Shown piece by piece: positions 40,539 through 51,691 of a stretch of DNA of 64,000 nt; position 1 is the stretch's first letter, and each line of letters opens with the position of its first letter. The DNA lies in NCBI GenBank assembly GCA_934647195.1, contig CAKUFD010000005.1:62001-126000 (forward strand). Reading direction: 5' to 3'. The notes under the pieces are model-generated. The model was not told where the DNA came from, searched no databases, and was given only the letters and a program-made list of their open reading frames with translations. Origin of the DNA: an uncultured Collinsella sp. (lineage in GTDB: Bacteria; Actinomycetota; Coriobacteriia; Coriobacteriales; Coriobacteriaceae). A program made the translations under genes and the position numbers.

Positions 40539-42011
40539 ATGAGTGAAGATATCGATCCGCGTCGCGACGACTCGGGTGCCACTGCGCCGGCGCCGCGTGT
40601 TGCCGTTGAACCCACGCCGCAGACGCCTGCCGGCCAGGCGCAGCCGGGTCCGGGGACTGCAGCACCGGGGTCTGCGACGCAGCCTCCCTTCAACGCTGGC
40701 GATCCGTACGCTGCCCAGACTCAGACCGTGGCGCATACGGTGGTAAAGACCAAGACCAAGAAGCTGCCCGTGTTCCTGTGCTCCCTGGCGGGTATGGTCG
40801 TGGGCGCTGTCTTGGTTGTGGCGCTTATCATGACGGGTGCGCTTAACGTCAATCGCGATGCCGGTACCGCAACCGCTACGACCGATTCTTCGAGCGGCTC
40901 CCAGACTCTCAAGATCGACGCCGAGGATACGACGCTTGCCGAGGCTGTCTCGGCCAAGGCACTGCCGTCCGTGGTTTCCATCACGGCGTGGAGCTCGGGC
41001 TCTTCCGAGAACGTTATGCAGGGTGATGATTCCGAGTCTTCTGGCTCTATCGGTTCGGGCGTGGTGCTCGATACCGACGGCAATATCCTTACCAACAACC
41101 ACGTGGTCGAGGGTGCGACCGACATTACCGTTTCCCTCAATGGTGAGAGCTATGAGGCCGAGCTTGTGGGTGCCGATACTTCGAGCGACCTTGCGGTGAT
41201 CAAGCTTAAGGACGTGGATGCCAAGAGCCTCACGCCCATCGAGGTGGGTGACTCCGACGATCTTAACGTGGGCGAGTGGGTTATGGCTATCGGCAGCCCC
41301 TTTGGCAACGAGCAGTCTGTCTCGACGGGTATCGTGAGTTCGCTGTATCGTTCCACGGCACTTCCCACCACGAGCGGCACGTACATCTATGCCAACATGA
41401 TTCAGACCGATGCGGCCATCAATCCCGGTAACTCCGGCGGCGCGCTTGTGAACGACAACGGCGAGCTGGTGGGTATCAACTCCATTATCGAGAGCTACTC
41501 GGGCTCCAGCTCGGGTGTGGGCTTTGCCATTCCGTCCAACTATGCGGTAAAGATCGCGAAGCAGATTATCAGCGGTAAGACGCCGGAGCATGCGTACCTG
41601 GGTGTTCGCTTGGGCACGGTGACTGCATCCAATGCGCGCCAGAACAACCTTTCGGTCAATGAGGGCGCCTATGTGGGCGAGGTCGTGAGCGGCAGCCCGG
41701 CAGACGATGCGGGCATCAAGGAAGGCGACGTTGTTACCAAGGTTAATGACGAGCAGATCTCCTCTGCTGACAGCCTGATTATCGCCCTGCGCTCTTATGA
41801 TGTGGGCGACACGGTGACGCTCACTGTCCAGCGCGGCAAGGACGAGAAGAAGATCGATGTGAAGCTTGGTTCTGATGCCGACGCTCAGACGTCGCAGGGC
41901 GAGGAGGCTAACACCGACAGTACAGAGGGTGCCGGTAACGGCATGAGCGAGGAGGAGTTCCTCGAGTATCTGCGGGACCTCATGGGCAACGGCGGCAACA
42001 ACCGTCAGTAA
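40539..42011 (+). CDS. HtrA/DegP-type membrane-anchored serine protease
   Basis: 490-residue S1C protease for envelope protein quality control. A proline-rich cytoplasmic N-terminus leads to one membrane segment at about 75-97 (PVFLCSLAGMVVGAVLVVALIM). The trypsin-like domain has the triad His in NNHVVEGA, Asp in SSDLAVIKL and Ser in GNSGGAL. A PDZ domain follows (GAYVGEVVSGSPADDAGIKEGD). The tail is acidic. ATG 40539 follows GGAAAGGAAG; the frame is open upstream without a better site. It forms a single-gene unit, followed by an R1 repeat. Confidence 0.92.
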   Translation: MSEDIDPRRDDSGATAPAPRVAVEPTPQTPAGQAQPGPGTAAPGSATQPPFNAGDPYAAQTQTVAHTVVKTKTKKLPVFLCSLAGMVVGAVLVVALIMTGALNVNRDAGTATATTDSSSGSQTLKIDAEDTTLAEAVSAKALPSVVSITAWSSGSSENVMQGDDSESSGSIGSGVVLDTDGNILTNNHVVEGATDITVSLNGESYEAELVGADTSSDLAVIKLKDVDAKSLTPIEVGDSDDLNVGEWVMAIGSPFGNEQSVSTGIVSSLYRSTALPTTSGTYIYANMIQTDAAINPGNSGGALVNDNGELVGINSIIESYSGSSSGVGFAIPSNYAVKIAKQIISGKTPEHAYLGVRLGTVTASNARQNNLSVNEGAYVGEVVSGSPADDAGIKEGDVVTKVNDEQISSADSLIIALRSYDVGDTVTLTVQRGKDEKKIDVKLGSDADAQTSQGEEANTDSTEGAGNGMSEEEFLEYLRDLMGNGGNNRQ

Positions 42012-42038
42012 CAAATTTCCTGCAAAACGGCGCCTTTA

Positions 42039-42072
42039 TGTGACAAAAAGTCGACAGGTTTAATCTGTCACA
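42039..42072 (+). repeat. R1 palindromic repeat, copy 2
   Basis: TGTGACAAAAAGTCGACAGG then TTTAATCTGTCACA. The ends TGTGACA and TGTCACA are complementary. It lies 28 bases after the protease stop. Confidence 0.85.
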
Positions 42073-42110
42073 TTTTGCCATCCACCGAACCCTTCCTCGT
42101 GCTTACGGCG

Positions 42111-42752
42111 CTAGGCGCTGATGATGCGGGGAAGGGGGCGGTCAAAGGTATCGGCGGGCGCATGCGGCATCTGCTGCTCGCTGAAGGCGACACCGACTAT
42201 AAGGCAATGCGGCTGGAGCTTGGGAAGATACCGGTCATAGCAGCCGCCGCCATAGCCCAAGCGCATGCCGTTGGCGTCGAACCCCACAAGAGGGACTATG
42301 ACTGCGTCGAGATCGCGTGGGGTGATGGCGGGGTACCGTCCGTCCTCGGCTTTATCGACAGGTATAAAAGGCCGCACCGGATGCGTGATAAACGGGGCCG
42401 TGCCGGAGAGATAGTCCTTGTGCGAGACTGCGCGCATCTGCATACGTTGACCATCTTGAAGATTTGGCAGCATGGCAGGGAAGGCGACGCACACTCGCGC
42501 ATCGTAAAGATGGGCGGTGAATTCGCCTAAATCGACTTCACTTCCCATAGGGGAGTAAACGGCAACGATGGGCTGGCGGCCTGCGCACGTCGAGAGAGTT
42601 TGCCTAACCGCATCTGCAAGCTCGGTGCAAACTACATGCGATTTACGGGAGCGAAGGGCAGGGGACAGGGTATCGCGCTGGGCGATGATTTGGGCGCGAA
42701 GCTCTTGTTTTAGCTTGGCGATATCGTTATCGCGGGGGCTATTATTCAACAT
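42111..42752 (-). CDS. 5-formyltetrahydrofolate cyclo-ligase
   Basis: Converts 5-formyl-THF to 5,10-methenyl-THF with ATP, salvaging folate. The 213-residue protein has the N-terminal KLKQELRAQIIAQRDTL, the substrate motif YSPMGSEVDLGEF and the ATP-site signature VGFDANGMRLGYGGGCYDRYL, read in two parts. The start at 42752 overlaps the end of the upstream glycosylase gene by 11 bases with no ribosome-binding site of its own, so it is probably translationally coupled. Confidence 0.9.
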   Translation of the reverse strand: MLNNSPRDNDIAKLKQELRAQIIAQRDTLSPALRSRKSHVVCTELADAVRQTLSTCAGRQPIVAVYSPMGSEVDLGEFTAHLYDARVCVAFPAMLPNLQDGQRMQMRAVSHKDYLSGTAPFITHPVRPFIPVDKAEDGRYPAITPRDLDAVIVPLVGFDANGMRLGYGGGCYDRYLPKLQPHCLIVGVAFSEQQMPHAPADTFDRPLPRIISA

Positions 42753-43275
42753 GGCAGTTGCCGGTTTCGACGGCGTGCGCAAGCGGACGATAGGCCTCTA
42801 CGAGCTGCTCCAAGCGCATACGCGCGTTCGCCGCGCTTGTGGACGGAAGGCCGGTAAGCGGAATAGTTCGAGTGTCGAGCATCTCTCTATCCATACGCTG
42901 ACACAGCTGCGTGGCTTTTCCTCCCGTTGTGAAGACATGTGTGATAGGCGCCGCGTCGAGAATGCGTGTGAGGTCGTTGGGAGTCGCGTCGGCGATGCTG
43001 GCATCGGCAGCCCCTTCGATAGTGCACGAGGCGAGCACGTCCCAAAGGGCGATATGCTGTTCGAGAAGAAACGCCCGGCGCACATCATTTTTGACAAGGG
43101 AATGGTCGGGCAGCTCGAACAGCGCCTCCATCACACGCCAGAAGCGGTTTTGCGGATGCCCGTAATAAAAGCCGACTTCGCGCGATTTGGGAGAAGGCAT
43201 GGTTCCCAGCACGAGCACGCGTGATCGCTCGTCAAAGATCGGCTCCAAAGTATGTTCGATATGCTGAGCTTCCAT
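42742..43275 (-). CDS. uracil-DNA-glycosylase-superfamily DNA-deoxyinosine glycosylase
   Basis: A base-excision repair glycosylase of the UDG superfamily, of the group annotated as DNA-deoxyinosine glycosylase. The 177-residue protein shows IFDERSRVLVLGTMPSPKS, the active-site region GFYYGHPQNRFWRV, ALWDVLASC and the C-terminal motif LPSTSAANARM. It removes deaminated bases (hypoxanthine and possibly uracil). It is the first gene of a two-gene unit with the cyclo-ligase. R1 and R2 repeats lie upstream. Confidence 0.87.
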   Translation of the reverse strand: MEAQHIEHTLEPIFDERSRVLVLGTMPSPKSREVGFYYGHPQNRFWRVMEALFELPDHSLVKNDVRRAFLLEQHIALWDVLASCTIEGAADASIADATPNDLTRILDAAPITHVFTTGGKATQLCQRMDREMLDTRTIPLTGLPSTSAANARMRLEQLVEAYRPLAHAVETGNCHVE

Positions 43276-43290
43276 TCACCCCACCCGCTA

Positions 43291-43324
43291 TGTGACAAAA
43301 AGTCGACAGGTTTATTTTGTCACA
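43291..43324 (+). repeat. R1 palindromic repeat, copy 3
   Basis: Canonical copy: TGTGACAAAAAGTCGACAGG then TTTATTTTGTCACA. The ends TGTGACAAAA and TTTTGTCACA form a 10-bp perfect stem. It lies in the 251-base gap between ysxC and the glycosylase gene. Confidence 0.9.
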
Positions 43325-43397
43325 TTCTGCCTTTCGCCGGCCGTTTTCTACCACTTGTCCGTCGTCGCTGTCCCGACGTCAGGGCTCGTCCTCTAAA

Positions 43398-43457
43398 TGC
43401 AGCAAAAAGTCCCACTTGGAGGACCCGCTTGGTTTCCAAATGGGACGTTCTGCTGCA
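43398..43457. repeat. R2 long hairpin repeat, copy 2
   Basis: TGCAGCAAAAAGTCCCACTT pairs with AATGGGACGTTCTGCTGCA with some mismatches. It is a diverged member of the family at 37971 and 49174. It lies just past the stop of the leftward ysxC and may terminate it. Confidence 0.75.
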
Positions 43458-43526
43458 AATGCCAAAACCGGCGGCGACGACACCGCCAGCGTACATGCAC
43501 ACGCCAGCGCGCGGCAACTCCGCCGG

Positions 43527-44129
43527 CTACTCCTCTTCGCCCAGGCAGTACTGTTCGATAATCTCGCGCAGCACCTCGATACCCTGGCCCGATTCGGACG
43601 AGGTGACGATGATGTTCTCGGCCGGCACGTTGAGCTGACGCTTGATGGCTGCCGTCTGTTTTGCCTGCTGGTTACGCGAAAGCTTGTCGGCCTTGGTGAG
43701 CGCCACGATGAAGGGGAACTCGCCTTCTTGCAGGAACTCGATCATCTGATGGTCGAGCTTGCTGGGATCGTGGCGGATATCCACGAGCGAAACCACCAGG
43801 TTGAAGCTGCGGTCCAGGTCAAAGTAGTCGCCGATAAGCTGCGCCCAACGATCGCGCTCACCCTTGGAACGCTGCGCGAAACCGTATCCCGGCAGGTCGA
43901 CAAAATGCACGCCGTCTGCTTCGAAGAAGTTTACGTTTGCCGTCTTTCCCGGGGTGCTCGACACCTTGACGAGGTTGCGACGGTTGAAGATCTTGTTCAT
44001 GATGGACGACTTGCCCACGTTCGAGCGGCCCACGAAGCTCACCTCGGGGCAGGTCGAAGGCGGAATCTGCGACGCTTTGCCATACGAGGCAACGAACTTG
44101 ACGGTGTTGTAATTGATCTGGTTGGCCAT
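43527..44129 (-). CDS. ysxC: ribosome biogenesis GTPase YsxC/EngB
   Basis: Essential GTPase for 50S assembly. The 200-residue protein has G1 GRSNVGKSSIMN, switch region TPGKTANVNFFEA, G3 DLPGYGFA, G4 TKADKL and the G5-like VTSSESGQGIEVL. AAAGGAGCACT precedes the ATG. It starts nine bases after the mtnN stop, and its ribosome-binding site overlaps that stop, so the two are one operon. Confidence 0.95.
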   Translation of the reverse strand: MANQINYNTVKFVASYGKASQIPPSTCPEVSFVGRSNVGKSSIMNKIFNRRNLVKVSSTPGKTANVNFFEADGVHFVDLPGYGFAQRSKGERDRWAQLIGDYFDLDRSFNLVVSLVDIRHDPSKLDHQMIEFLQEGEFPFIVALTKADKLSRNQQAKQTAAIKRQLNVPAENIIVTSSESGQGIEVLREIIEQYCLGEEE

Positions 44130-44138
44130 AGTGCTCCT

Positions 44139-44879
44139 TTATGCGTCATCGCCGCAGACGGCGCGGCGGACGATGCCAAGAGTGATGTTGCTTGCGCGCT
44201 GTGCGTACTCTTCGAGATCGAACTCGCGCGAGGACAGCGCATCGTATGCCTCGTCACAGTTATCGGAAATGGCGCGCATGACCAGGCAATCGATACCGTT
44301 CTTGGCAGCGATGTGGGCGATGGCGGCGCCTTCCATTTCCACGCAGTCGGCATGCGTTGCCTCGATGGCGTGCTCACGCATCTCGGCGCCCGCAACGAAG
44401 CGATCGCCGGTAGCGATGGTTCCGCGCAGGTACTGCAGGCTGTCGGGACCTGCGGTGTGCTCGGTGGCGTTGCAATAGCCGCGGCTCGTGAGAAGTGTCT
44501 CGGCAGCATCGACAAGGGCAGGGGTCGAGGCGTACTCCTCGAGTCCCGGGGCGGACTCGGCAAGAAGTGCCGTGTCGGTATCGAGGTAGCGCAGACGCTC
44601 ACCAATCACGATATCACCGATGTGCAGCACGGGGTTGAGGCCGCCTGCGATGCCTGAGAAGATGAGTGCCTCGGGATGGTAAGTGCTGATGAGATGCTGT
44701 GCTGCGGCTGCAGCGTTGACCGTGCCCATGCCTGCTGTAGTGGCAACGAGGCGAGCACCATGGTAGCTGCCAGCGAGCACCGTGAGGCCGGCCTCTTGCG
44801 TGGCGACAGCTCCGTCGACAGCGGATGCAACCTCGCGGACCTCTTTCTCAAGGGCGCCGATGATAGCGATGGTTTTCAT
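44139..44879 (-). CDS. mtnN: 5'-methylthioadenosine/S-adenosylhomocysteine nucleosidase
   Basis: Releases adenine from MTA and SAH, part of the activated methyl cycle and autoinducer-2 route. The 246-residue protein begins TIAIIGALEKEVREVASAV and has the substrate loop FSGIAGGLNPVLHIGDIVI. The motif VEMEGAAIAHIAAKNGI with the catalytic Glu is present, as is VMRAISDNCDE with the catalytic Asp. It is the first gene of the mtnN-ysxC unit. No luxS is in the window. Confidence 0.94.
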   Translation of the reverse strand: MKTIAIIGALEKEVREVASAVDGAVATQEAGLTVLAGSYHGARLVATTAGMGTVNAAAAAQHLISTYHPEALIFSGIAGGLNPVLHIGDIVIGERLRYLDTDTALLAESAPGLEEYASTPALVDAAETLLTSRGYCNATEHTAGPDSLQYLRGTIATGDRFVAGAEMREHAIEATHADCVEMEGAAIAHIAAKNGIDCLVMRAISDNCDEAYDALSSREFDLEEYAQRASNITLGIVRRAVCGDDA

Positions 44880-45158
44880 GATTTGACCCCCATATCCTTA
44901 GGTTTTTCTGCCCTATGGTATCAAAGCGCCGCATCTCGCGCCTGTGCCAGATGCCTTTCCAAAGGAAACCGACGAATGCGGCCGCCGCGTGACCGTTCGC
45001 CGGCTTGCAGCTACACTGATGCCGTGGTGTGGCGGCCCGGGGCCATCGGGCGAATCGTCGCGCTGCACTATGCGACGCCGATGCCTGCCCACAGCAGCCA
45101 CGCGTTGGCGCTTGTCCGCGTCTCGCATGCCGAGATGCCCGAGAGAAGGGAGCCCGTG
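44880..45158. promoter_or_regulatory. divergent region between mtnN and the esterase
   Basis: 279 bases without a gene, GC-rich towards the right. It must hold leftward and rightward promoters; I cannot pick out clear boxes. Open frames across it are not convincing. Confidence 0.25.
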
Positions 45159-46010
45159 ATGGCGCTCGTCAAAGTCGATTTCCTTTCCACCTCGCTCATG
45201 CGGACGGTGACGATCAACGCCATCGTCCCTGCAGACTGGGCCTCTATCGATTCGCTGGGCTATGCGCGGGCGGTGCCTCGTGAACAACAGCGACCTTTCA
45301 AGACGCTCTATCTGCTCCATGGCGTGTACGGTAACTACACGGATTGGGTTACGCGCACGCGTCTTCAGTATCTGGCCGAGTCGCGCAATCTCGCCGTCAT
45401 CATGCCTTCGGGCGAAAACGGTTTTTACAATGACCGAGCAGACGGTGCGCGCTTTGGCGAATTTATCGGCCATGAGCTGGTGGAGTTCACGCGCAAGCTC
45501 TTCCATCTTTCGTGCGAGCGCGAGGACACGTTTATCGGTGGCCTTTCCATGGGCGGTTACGGTGCCATCGTCAACGCGCTGCGCCATCCCGAGACGTTTA
45601 GCAGGGTGGTGGCGCTGTCTTCGGGCCTCACGCTCAATTTGAAGCAGGTGCTCGAAAGCACATACGATGCTCCGGGCATCCTGGGAAATCGCGGTTTTTA
45701 CGAGTCTGTCTTTGGTCCGCTGGATACCGTGCGTGGATCGCAAAACGATTATGATGCCCTGGCCGAGCGTGTTGGCGCGGCGGGCGGCCCGCGACCGAGC
45801 TTCTACATGGCCTGCGGTGAGGACGACGACCTGCTTGAGCCCAATCGTGCATACCGCGACAAGTTGATGGGCGAGGGTTTCGACGTTGATTATCACGAGG
45901 GCCCCGGCGTACACAACTGGAAGTTTTGGGATACCTGGATCGAGCGTTCTCTCGACTGGCTTCCGCTTGACGGCGCCGATGATCCGTTGAGCAGTGGAAA
46001 CGTGTCGTAG
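45159..46010 (+). CDS. alpha/beta hydrolase esterase (EstA/tributyrin esterase type)
   Basis: 283-residue cytoplasmic esterase. TLYLLHGVYGNYTDWV is the oxyanion strand, the nucleophile Ser sits in GGLSMGGYGAI, the acid is in ACGEDDDLLEPN, and the catalytic His is in GVHNWKFWDTW. This is the esterase D/EstA pattern (short-chain esters or S-formylglutathione-like substrates). GAAGGGAG precedes ATG 45159; the frame runs far upstream without coding character. Two inverted R1 repeats follow. Confidence 0.87.
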   Translation: MALVKVDFLSTSLMRTVTINAIVPADWASIDSLGYARAVPREQQRPFKTLYLLHGVYGNYTDWVTRTRLQYLAESRNLAVIMPSGENGFYNDRADGARFGEFIGHELVEFTRKLFHLSCEREDTFIGGLSMGGYGAIVNALRHPETFSRVVALSSGLTLNLKQVLESTYDAPGILGNRGFYESVFGPLDTVRGSQNDYDALAERVGAAGGPRPSFYMACGEDDDLLEPNRAYRDKLMGEGFDVDYHEGPGVHNWKFWDTWIERSLDWLPLDGADDPLSSGNVS

Positions 46011-46032
46011 CAGCAAGTACGACCCGCATCGA

Positions 46033-46066
46033 TGTGCCAAAAAGTCGACAGGTTTATTTTGACGCA
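46033..46066 (+). repeat. R1 palindromic repeat, copy 4
   Basis: TGTGCCAAAAAGTCGACAGG then TTTATTTTGACGCA: right end slightly diverged. It is paired head-to-head with copy 5. Confidence 0.85.
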
Positions 46067-46119
46067 TCGATAAAAATGCAGCGTCAGGGGTATGCGATGG
46101 CGCATGGGTGCACAAAGAG

Positions 46120-48391
<2,272 letters not shown>

Positions 48392-48451
48392 AAAAACTAG
48401 ATAACGGTTGGCTTTCAAGAAGACTCACTCAAGTTCTAGGTCAAAATGATT

Positions 48452-48478
48452 TATCATAATTATGTACATGATCATGAT
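48452..48478. promoter_or_regulatory. toxin-antitoxin operator
   Basis: TATCAT at the left and ATGATA at the right flank a region with the inner palindrome CATGATCATG (48468-48477), right before the antitoxin ribosome-binding site. Phd/YefM antitoxins autoregulate through such palindromes. The spacer is AT-rich in contrast to its surroundings. Confidence 0.55.
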
Positions 48479-48489
48479 AGGAGTGCGCC

Positions 48490-48759
48490 ATGCCTGTTTG
48501 CGTGCCAATCAAAGATATGCGTGACACTGCCAAGTTCTCAGAGCTTGTCGAGTCTACTCCGGGTCCCATCACAGTGACGAAGAATGGCTATAGCAAGTTC
48601 GTTGTCATGCGCTCCGCGGACTACGACCGTATGGTTCAAGAGCAGGCCAAGGCCCGCCTTATGGAACGAGTCGCGATTGCGGAACGCGAACGGGTGGCAG
48701 GTTTGGGACGTAACGCCTTTGAGGCTTTGAATGATCTTGAGACAAAATATGGCCTATAA
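48490..48759 (+). CDS. Phd/YefM-family antitoxin
   Basis: 89 residues. The N-terminal half (VPIKDMRDTAKFSELVES, ITVTKNGYSKFVVMRSADYD) is the Phd/YefM DNA-binding fold. The C-terminal helix (KARLMERVAIAERERVAGLG) should bind the toxin. GATAGGAG precedes the ATG. Its end overlaps the toxin start by 11 bases. Lower GC than the neighbours suggests acquisition by transfer. Confidence 0.9.
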   Translation: MPVCVPIKDMRDTAKFSELVESTPGPITVTKNGYSKFVVMRSADYDRMVQEQAKARLMERVAIAERERVAGLGRNAFEALNDLETKYGL

Positions 48760-49087
48760 CGTCAAAATCCTTCCCACGGCGGAACAAGAGGTTGACGACA
48801 TCGTTGAGTATTTAATGTGCCATGGTGTTAATACTGCGCGTCGCTTTTTGGCAAAATATCGGCAACAACTCGAGATGTTGCAGAGCGGGGTTGTCGACTA
48901 CGGGCTCTCCTTTCTACGCGAGTTGAGGGGCCTGGGATACCATGCGTGCTCCGTAAACTCTTATGTCATGCTGTACTACTACGAAGGAAACGATGTCGTA
49001 ATCGCTCATGTGTTTCATCAGAGCCAGGATTATGCGTCGCTTGTCGTCTCCTATGATGCAAACAATGAGCCCAAAGGGGCCGATTAG
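48749..49087 (+). CDS. RelE/ParE-family toxin
   Basis: 112-residue toxin. The pattern YNVKILPTAEQEVDDIVEYL, FLRELRGLGYHACSVNSYVML and FHQSQDY is that of the RelE/ParE superfamily; mRNA cleavage or gyrase attack cannot be told apart here. ATG 48749 lies inside the antitoxin end (translational coupling); ATG 48731 is an alternative. It has low GC, like the antitoxin. An R2 hairpin follows. Confidence 0.88.
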   Translation: MAYNVKILPTAEQEVDDIVEYLMCHGVNTARRFLAKYRQQLEMLQSGVVDYGLSFLRELRGLGYHACSVNSYVMLYYYEGNDVVIAHVFHQSQDYASLVVSYDANNEPKGAD

Positions 49088-49173
49088 TCGCCCCGTCGTT
49101 CGCTCCCGCGACGCCATGCGGATCCGTGTGCGGCTTTCGCGCTGCCGCGTGCTCTCCGTCCCCCGTTCGCTAA

Positions 49174-49236
49174 ATGAAGCAAAAAATCCCTTTTGGCACG
49201 TCTACCAGGCGTTCTAAAAGGGATTTTTTGCTTCAT
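49174..49236. repeat. R2 long hairpin repeat, copy 3
   Basis: ATGAAGCAAAAAATCCCTTT pairs with AAAGGGATTTTTTGCTTCAT, a perfect 20-bp stem around a 23-base loop. It probably terminates the toxin-antitoxin transcript and can work in both directions. Confidence 0.85.
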
Positions 49237-49340
49237 GTAGGCATGTCCAAGGTATGTGCTCCTTGGGGCACCACGCTGCGCTGCGCACTACCACTGCTCG
49301 CGCACACTTTGTTGCTTGCGTTAGAAAATCACATCGATGC

Positions 49341-49391
49341 TTGACCTACGGCCTCTTTTCACAATACTTGAGTAGTCATTAATTGAGTATT
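49341..49391 (+). promoter_or_regulatory. promoter and operator of the marR-ABC operon
   Basis: TTGACC (49341-49346), 16-base spacer and AATACT (49363-49368). TTGAGTA at 49368-49374 and TTGAGTA again at 49383-49389, within the outer AATACT/AGTATT inverted pair, lie on and after the -10. This is a likely autorepression site for the MarR regulator. Confidence 0.55.
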
Positions 49392-49404
49392 CAAGGAGAT
49401 GAAG

Positions 49405-49923
49405 ATGGAACAGAGCGATCCTGCCTCCACGGGCGTGGCGGCGCAGCAGCCGGCCTTCGATGAAGACATGCGTTTGGGCATGTCGCTCAACGATATCCAT
49501 ATGAGCATCAGCCGTGCGTTCCATACCATGAACAACACGACGCGCCCCTGCGCGCGAAGCTTGGGGCTGGGCCAAGGCCAGCCTCGCATCCTTTCGTATA
49601 TCGCGGTGCACGGGGTGAGTACCCAACGCGAGATCGCCCGCTTCTATTCCATCGATCCTTCGGCTGTGTCGCGTCTGCTCGACCCGTTGGAGCGCGAGGG
49701 CTTCTTGACGAGCGTTCCGGGCCGCGATCGCCGTACGCGCGCTCTCGACATCACCGAAAAAGGTAGATGTGCCCTTGCCGCTTGGGAAGAGGAGTGCCGT
49801 CGCGTCGACCGCATCATGTTCCGCGGCTTTAGCCCGGAGGAAGAAACTGCGCTCAAGGACATGCTCGAGCGTGTGCGCAAGAACATGGCAGATGAGCTTG
49901 AGGCGGGTAAAAAGCATGAATAA
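49405..49923 (+). CDS. MarR-family transcriptional regulator
   Basis: 172-residue winged-helix repressor: GLGQGQPRILSYIAVHGVSTQREIARFYSIDPSAVSRLLDPLE, read in parts, then the wing GRDRRTRALDITEKG. ATG 49405 is 6 bases after AAGGAG; ATG 49399 is immediately adjacent to it. Its last 8 bases overlap the first ABC exporter gene. MarR-ABC-ABC operons commonly respond to drugs or other toxic compounds. The ligand is unknown. Confidence 0.92.
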   Translation: MEQSDPASTGVAAQQPAFDEDMRLGMSLNDIHMSISRAFHTMNNTTRPCARSLGLGQGQPRILSYIAVHGVSTQREIARFYSIDPSAVSRLLDPLEREGFLTSVPGRDRRTRALDITEKGRCALAAWEEECRRVDRIMFRGFSPEEETALKDMLERVRKNMADELEAGKKHE

Positions 49924-51691
49924 CTTGCGCCGTATGATTCATTACCTGGGAACATACAAGATCGATGCCGTGCTCGGCATCTTGATTGTCGCCATCGAGA
50001 CCTCTATCGAGCTCTTTATCCCGGTGCTCATGGCGCGCATCATCGACGAAGGAATCGCGCAAGCCAATATTCCCCTCATCCTGCATCAGGGTGCGCTGAT
50101 GCTTGCCTGTGCGCTCACATCGCTTGTCCTGGGCTTTTTCTACGCCCGTTTTGCGTCGCGTGCCTCGGTGGGTCTCGGTGCGAACCTGCGCCAGGCAGAG
50201 TACGAGAAGATTCAGCGCTACGCCTTTGGAAACCTCGACCATTACCAAACGTCCTCACTGGTCACGCGCATGACCACCGACATCACCGTCATTCAAAACG
50301 CTATGGCGAACGGCTTTAGGCCCTGTGTGCGCGGACCGATGATGCTCATCATGTCTCTCGTCTATGCGTTTTCGCTCAACCGTGAGCTCGCCATGGTGTT
50401 CGTCTGCATCCTGCCGGTCCTCGCGGTGGCGCTCGGCATCATCACCTGGCGCGTATCGCCGCTCTACCAGCGCCTTCAGACCTCGATGGACCACGTGAAC
50501 CGCGTGGTGCAGGAAAACCTGACCGCCGTCCGCGCCGTCAAGGCCTATGTGCGCGAACCGCAGCAGTGTGACGTGTTTGACAATGTGAACAGCGAGCTTG
50601 CGCAGGGGGCTACCAAGACGTTTGGAACCGCGCAGTTCAACCTGCCGGTATTTCAAGCTGCCATCTACACGGCGGCGACGCTCGTGCTGTGGGTGGGCGG
50701 CCAGATGATTTGCGCGAACACCTTGACCGTGGGCGAGCTCACGGGCTTCATGAGCTATGTCTTGCAGGTCATGAATTCGCTGATGATGATCTCGAACGTC
50801 TTTTTGCTGCTCACGCGTGCGCTTACGAGCGTCGAGCGCGTGGGCGAGGTTCTTGACGAGGAACCGCTGATCGCCTCGCCGGCAGCCGCGTGTGCGCTCA
50901 CAATCGTGCCAGACGGCTCGGTCTCCTTCCGTAACGTCGACTTTAAATATCGCGCCGAGGCGGAGGAGAACGTGCTCGAGGGCATCTCGTTTGATATCGA
51001 GAGCGGCTCCACGGTGGGCATCCTTGGAAGCACGGGCGCGGGCAAAAGCTCGCTCGTGCAGCTCATCGCGCGTTTGTACGATGCGACGGCGGGCGAGGTG
51101 CTGGTGGGCGGCTGCGATGTGCGCGAGTACGACTTGACCGTCCTTCGCGATGCCGTGGGCGTGGTGTTGCAGAAAAACGTGCTGTTCACGGGTACCGTGC
51201 GTGACAATCTGCGCTGGGGCAATGCCGGGGCGACCGATGATGAGCTTCTCGAGGCATGCCGTCTGGCGTGCGTGGACGAATTTTTGGATCGCATCGGCGG
51301 GCTCGATGGCGACTTGGGGCAGGGCGGTGCCGGTGTATCTGGCGGCCAAAAACAACGCCTGTGCATCGCCCGCGCTCTGCTCAAGCGTCCGCGTATCTTG
51401 ATTTTCGACGATTCGACAAGTGCTGTGGATATGGCCACCGAGGCCAAGATCCGTGCCAACCTGGCGAGTATCCCGGGCGTCACCTGCATCATCATCGCGC
51501 AGCGCATCACCTCGGTGATGGATGCCGACGAGATCATCGTTCTGGATGACGGTCGTCTCCATGCACAGGGCACTCATGCGGAGTTGCTCGAGACCGATAC
51601 TATTTACCGGGAAATCTATGCTTCGCAGGTGGGACATGCCGACGAGACGGCGACGGACGACGCATCGAAAGGAGGCGAGGTCGATGCCTAA
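49916..51691 (+). CDS. heterodimeric ABC exporter, subunit 1 (degenerate ATPase site)
   Basis: 591 residues: six membrane segments in the N-terminal half and a nucleotide-binding domain with Walker A GSTGAGKSS and signature VSGGQKQR. Walker B is IFDDSTSAVD, where Asp replaces the catalytic Glu. The Asp marks the degenerate member of a heterodimeric multidrug-type exporter. ATG 49916 lies inside the marR end and the gene overlaps the next by 8 bases. The whole unit is tightly coupled. The substrate is unknown. Confidence 0.92.
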   Translation: MNNLRRMIHYLGTYKIDAVLGILIVAIETSIELFIPVLMARIIDEGIAQANIPLILHQGALMLACALTSLVLGFFYARFASRASVGLGANLRQAEYEKIQRYAFGNLDHYQTSSLVTRMTTDITVIQNAMANGFRPCVRGPMMLIMSLVYAFSLNRELAMVFVCILPVLAVALGIITWRVSPLYQRLQTSMDHVNRVVQENLTAVRAVKAYVREPQQCDVFDNVNSELAQGATKTFGTAQFNLPVFQAAIYTAATLVLWVGGQMICANTLTVGELTGFMSYVLQVMNSLMMISNVFLLLTRALTSVERVGEVLDEEPLIASPAAACALTIVPDGSVSFRNVDFKYRAEAEENVLEGISFDIESGSTVGILGSTGAGKSSLVQLIARLYDATAGEVLVGGCDVREYDLTVLRDAVGVVLQKNVLFTGTVRDNLRWGNAGATDDELLEACRLACVDEFLDRIGGLDGDLGQGGAGVSGGQKQRLCIARALLKRPRILIFDDSTSAVDMATEAKIRANLASIPGVTCIIIAQRITSVMDADEIIVLDDGRLHAQGTHAELLETDTIYREIYASQVGHADETATDDASKGGEVDA

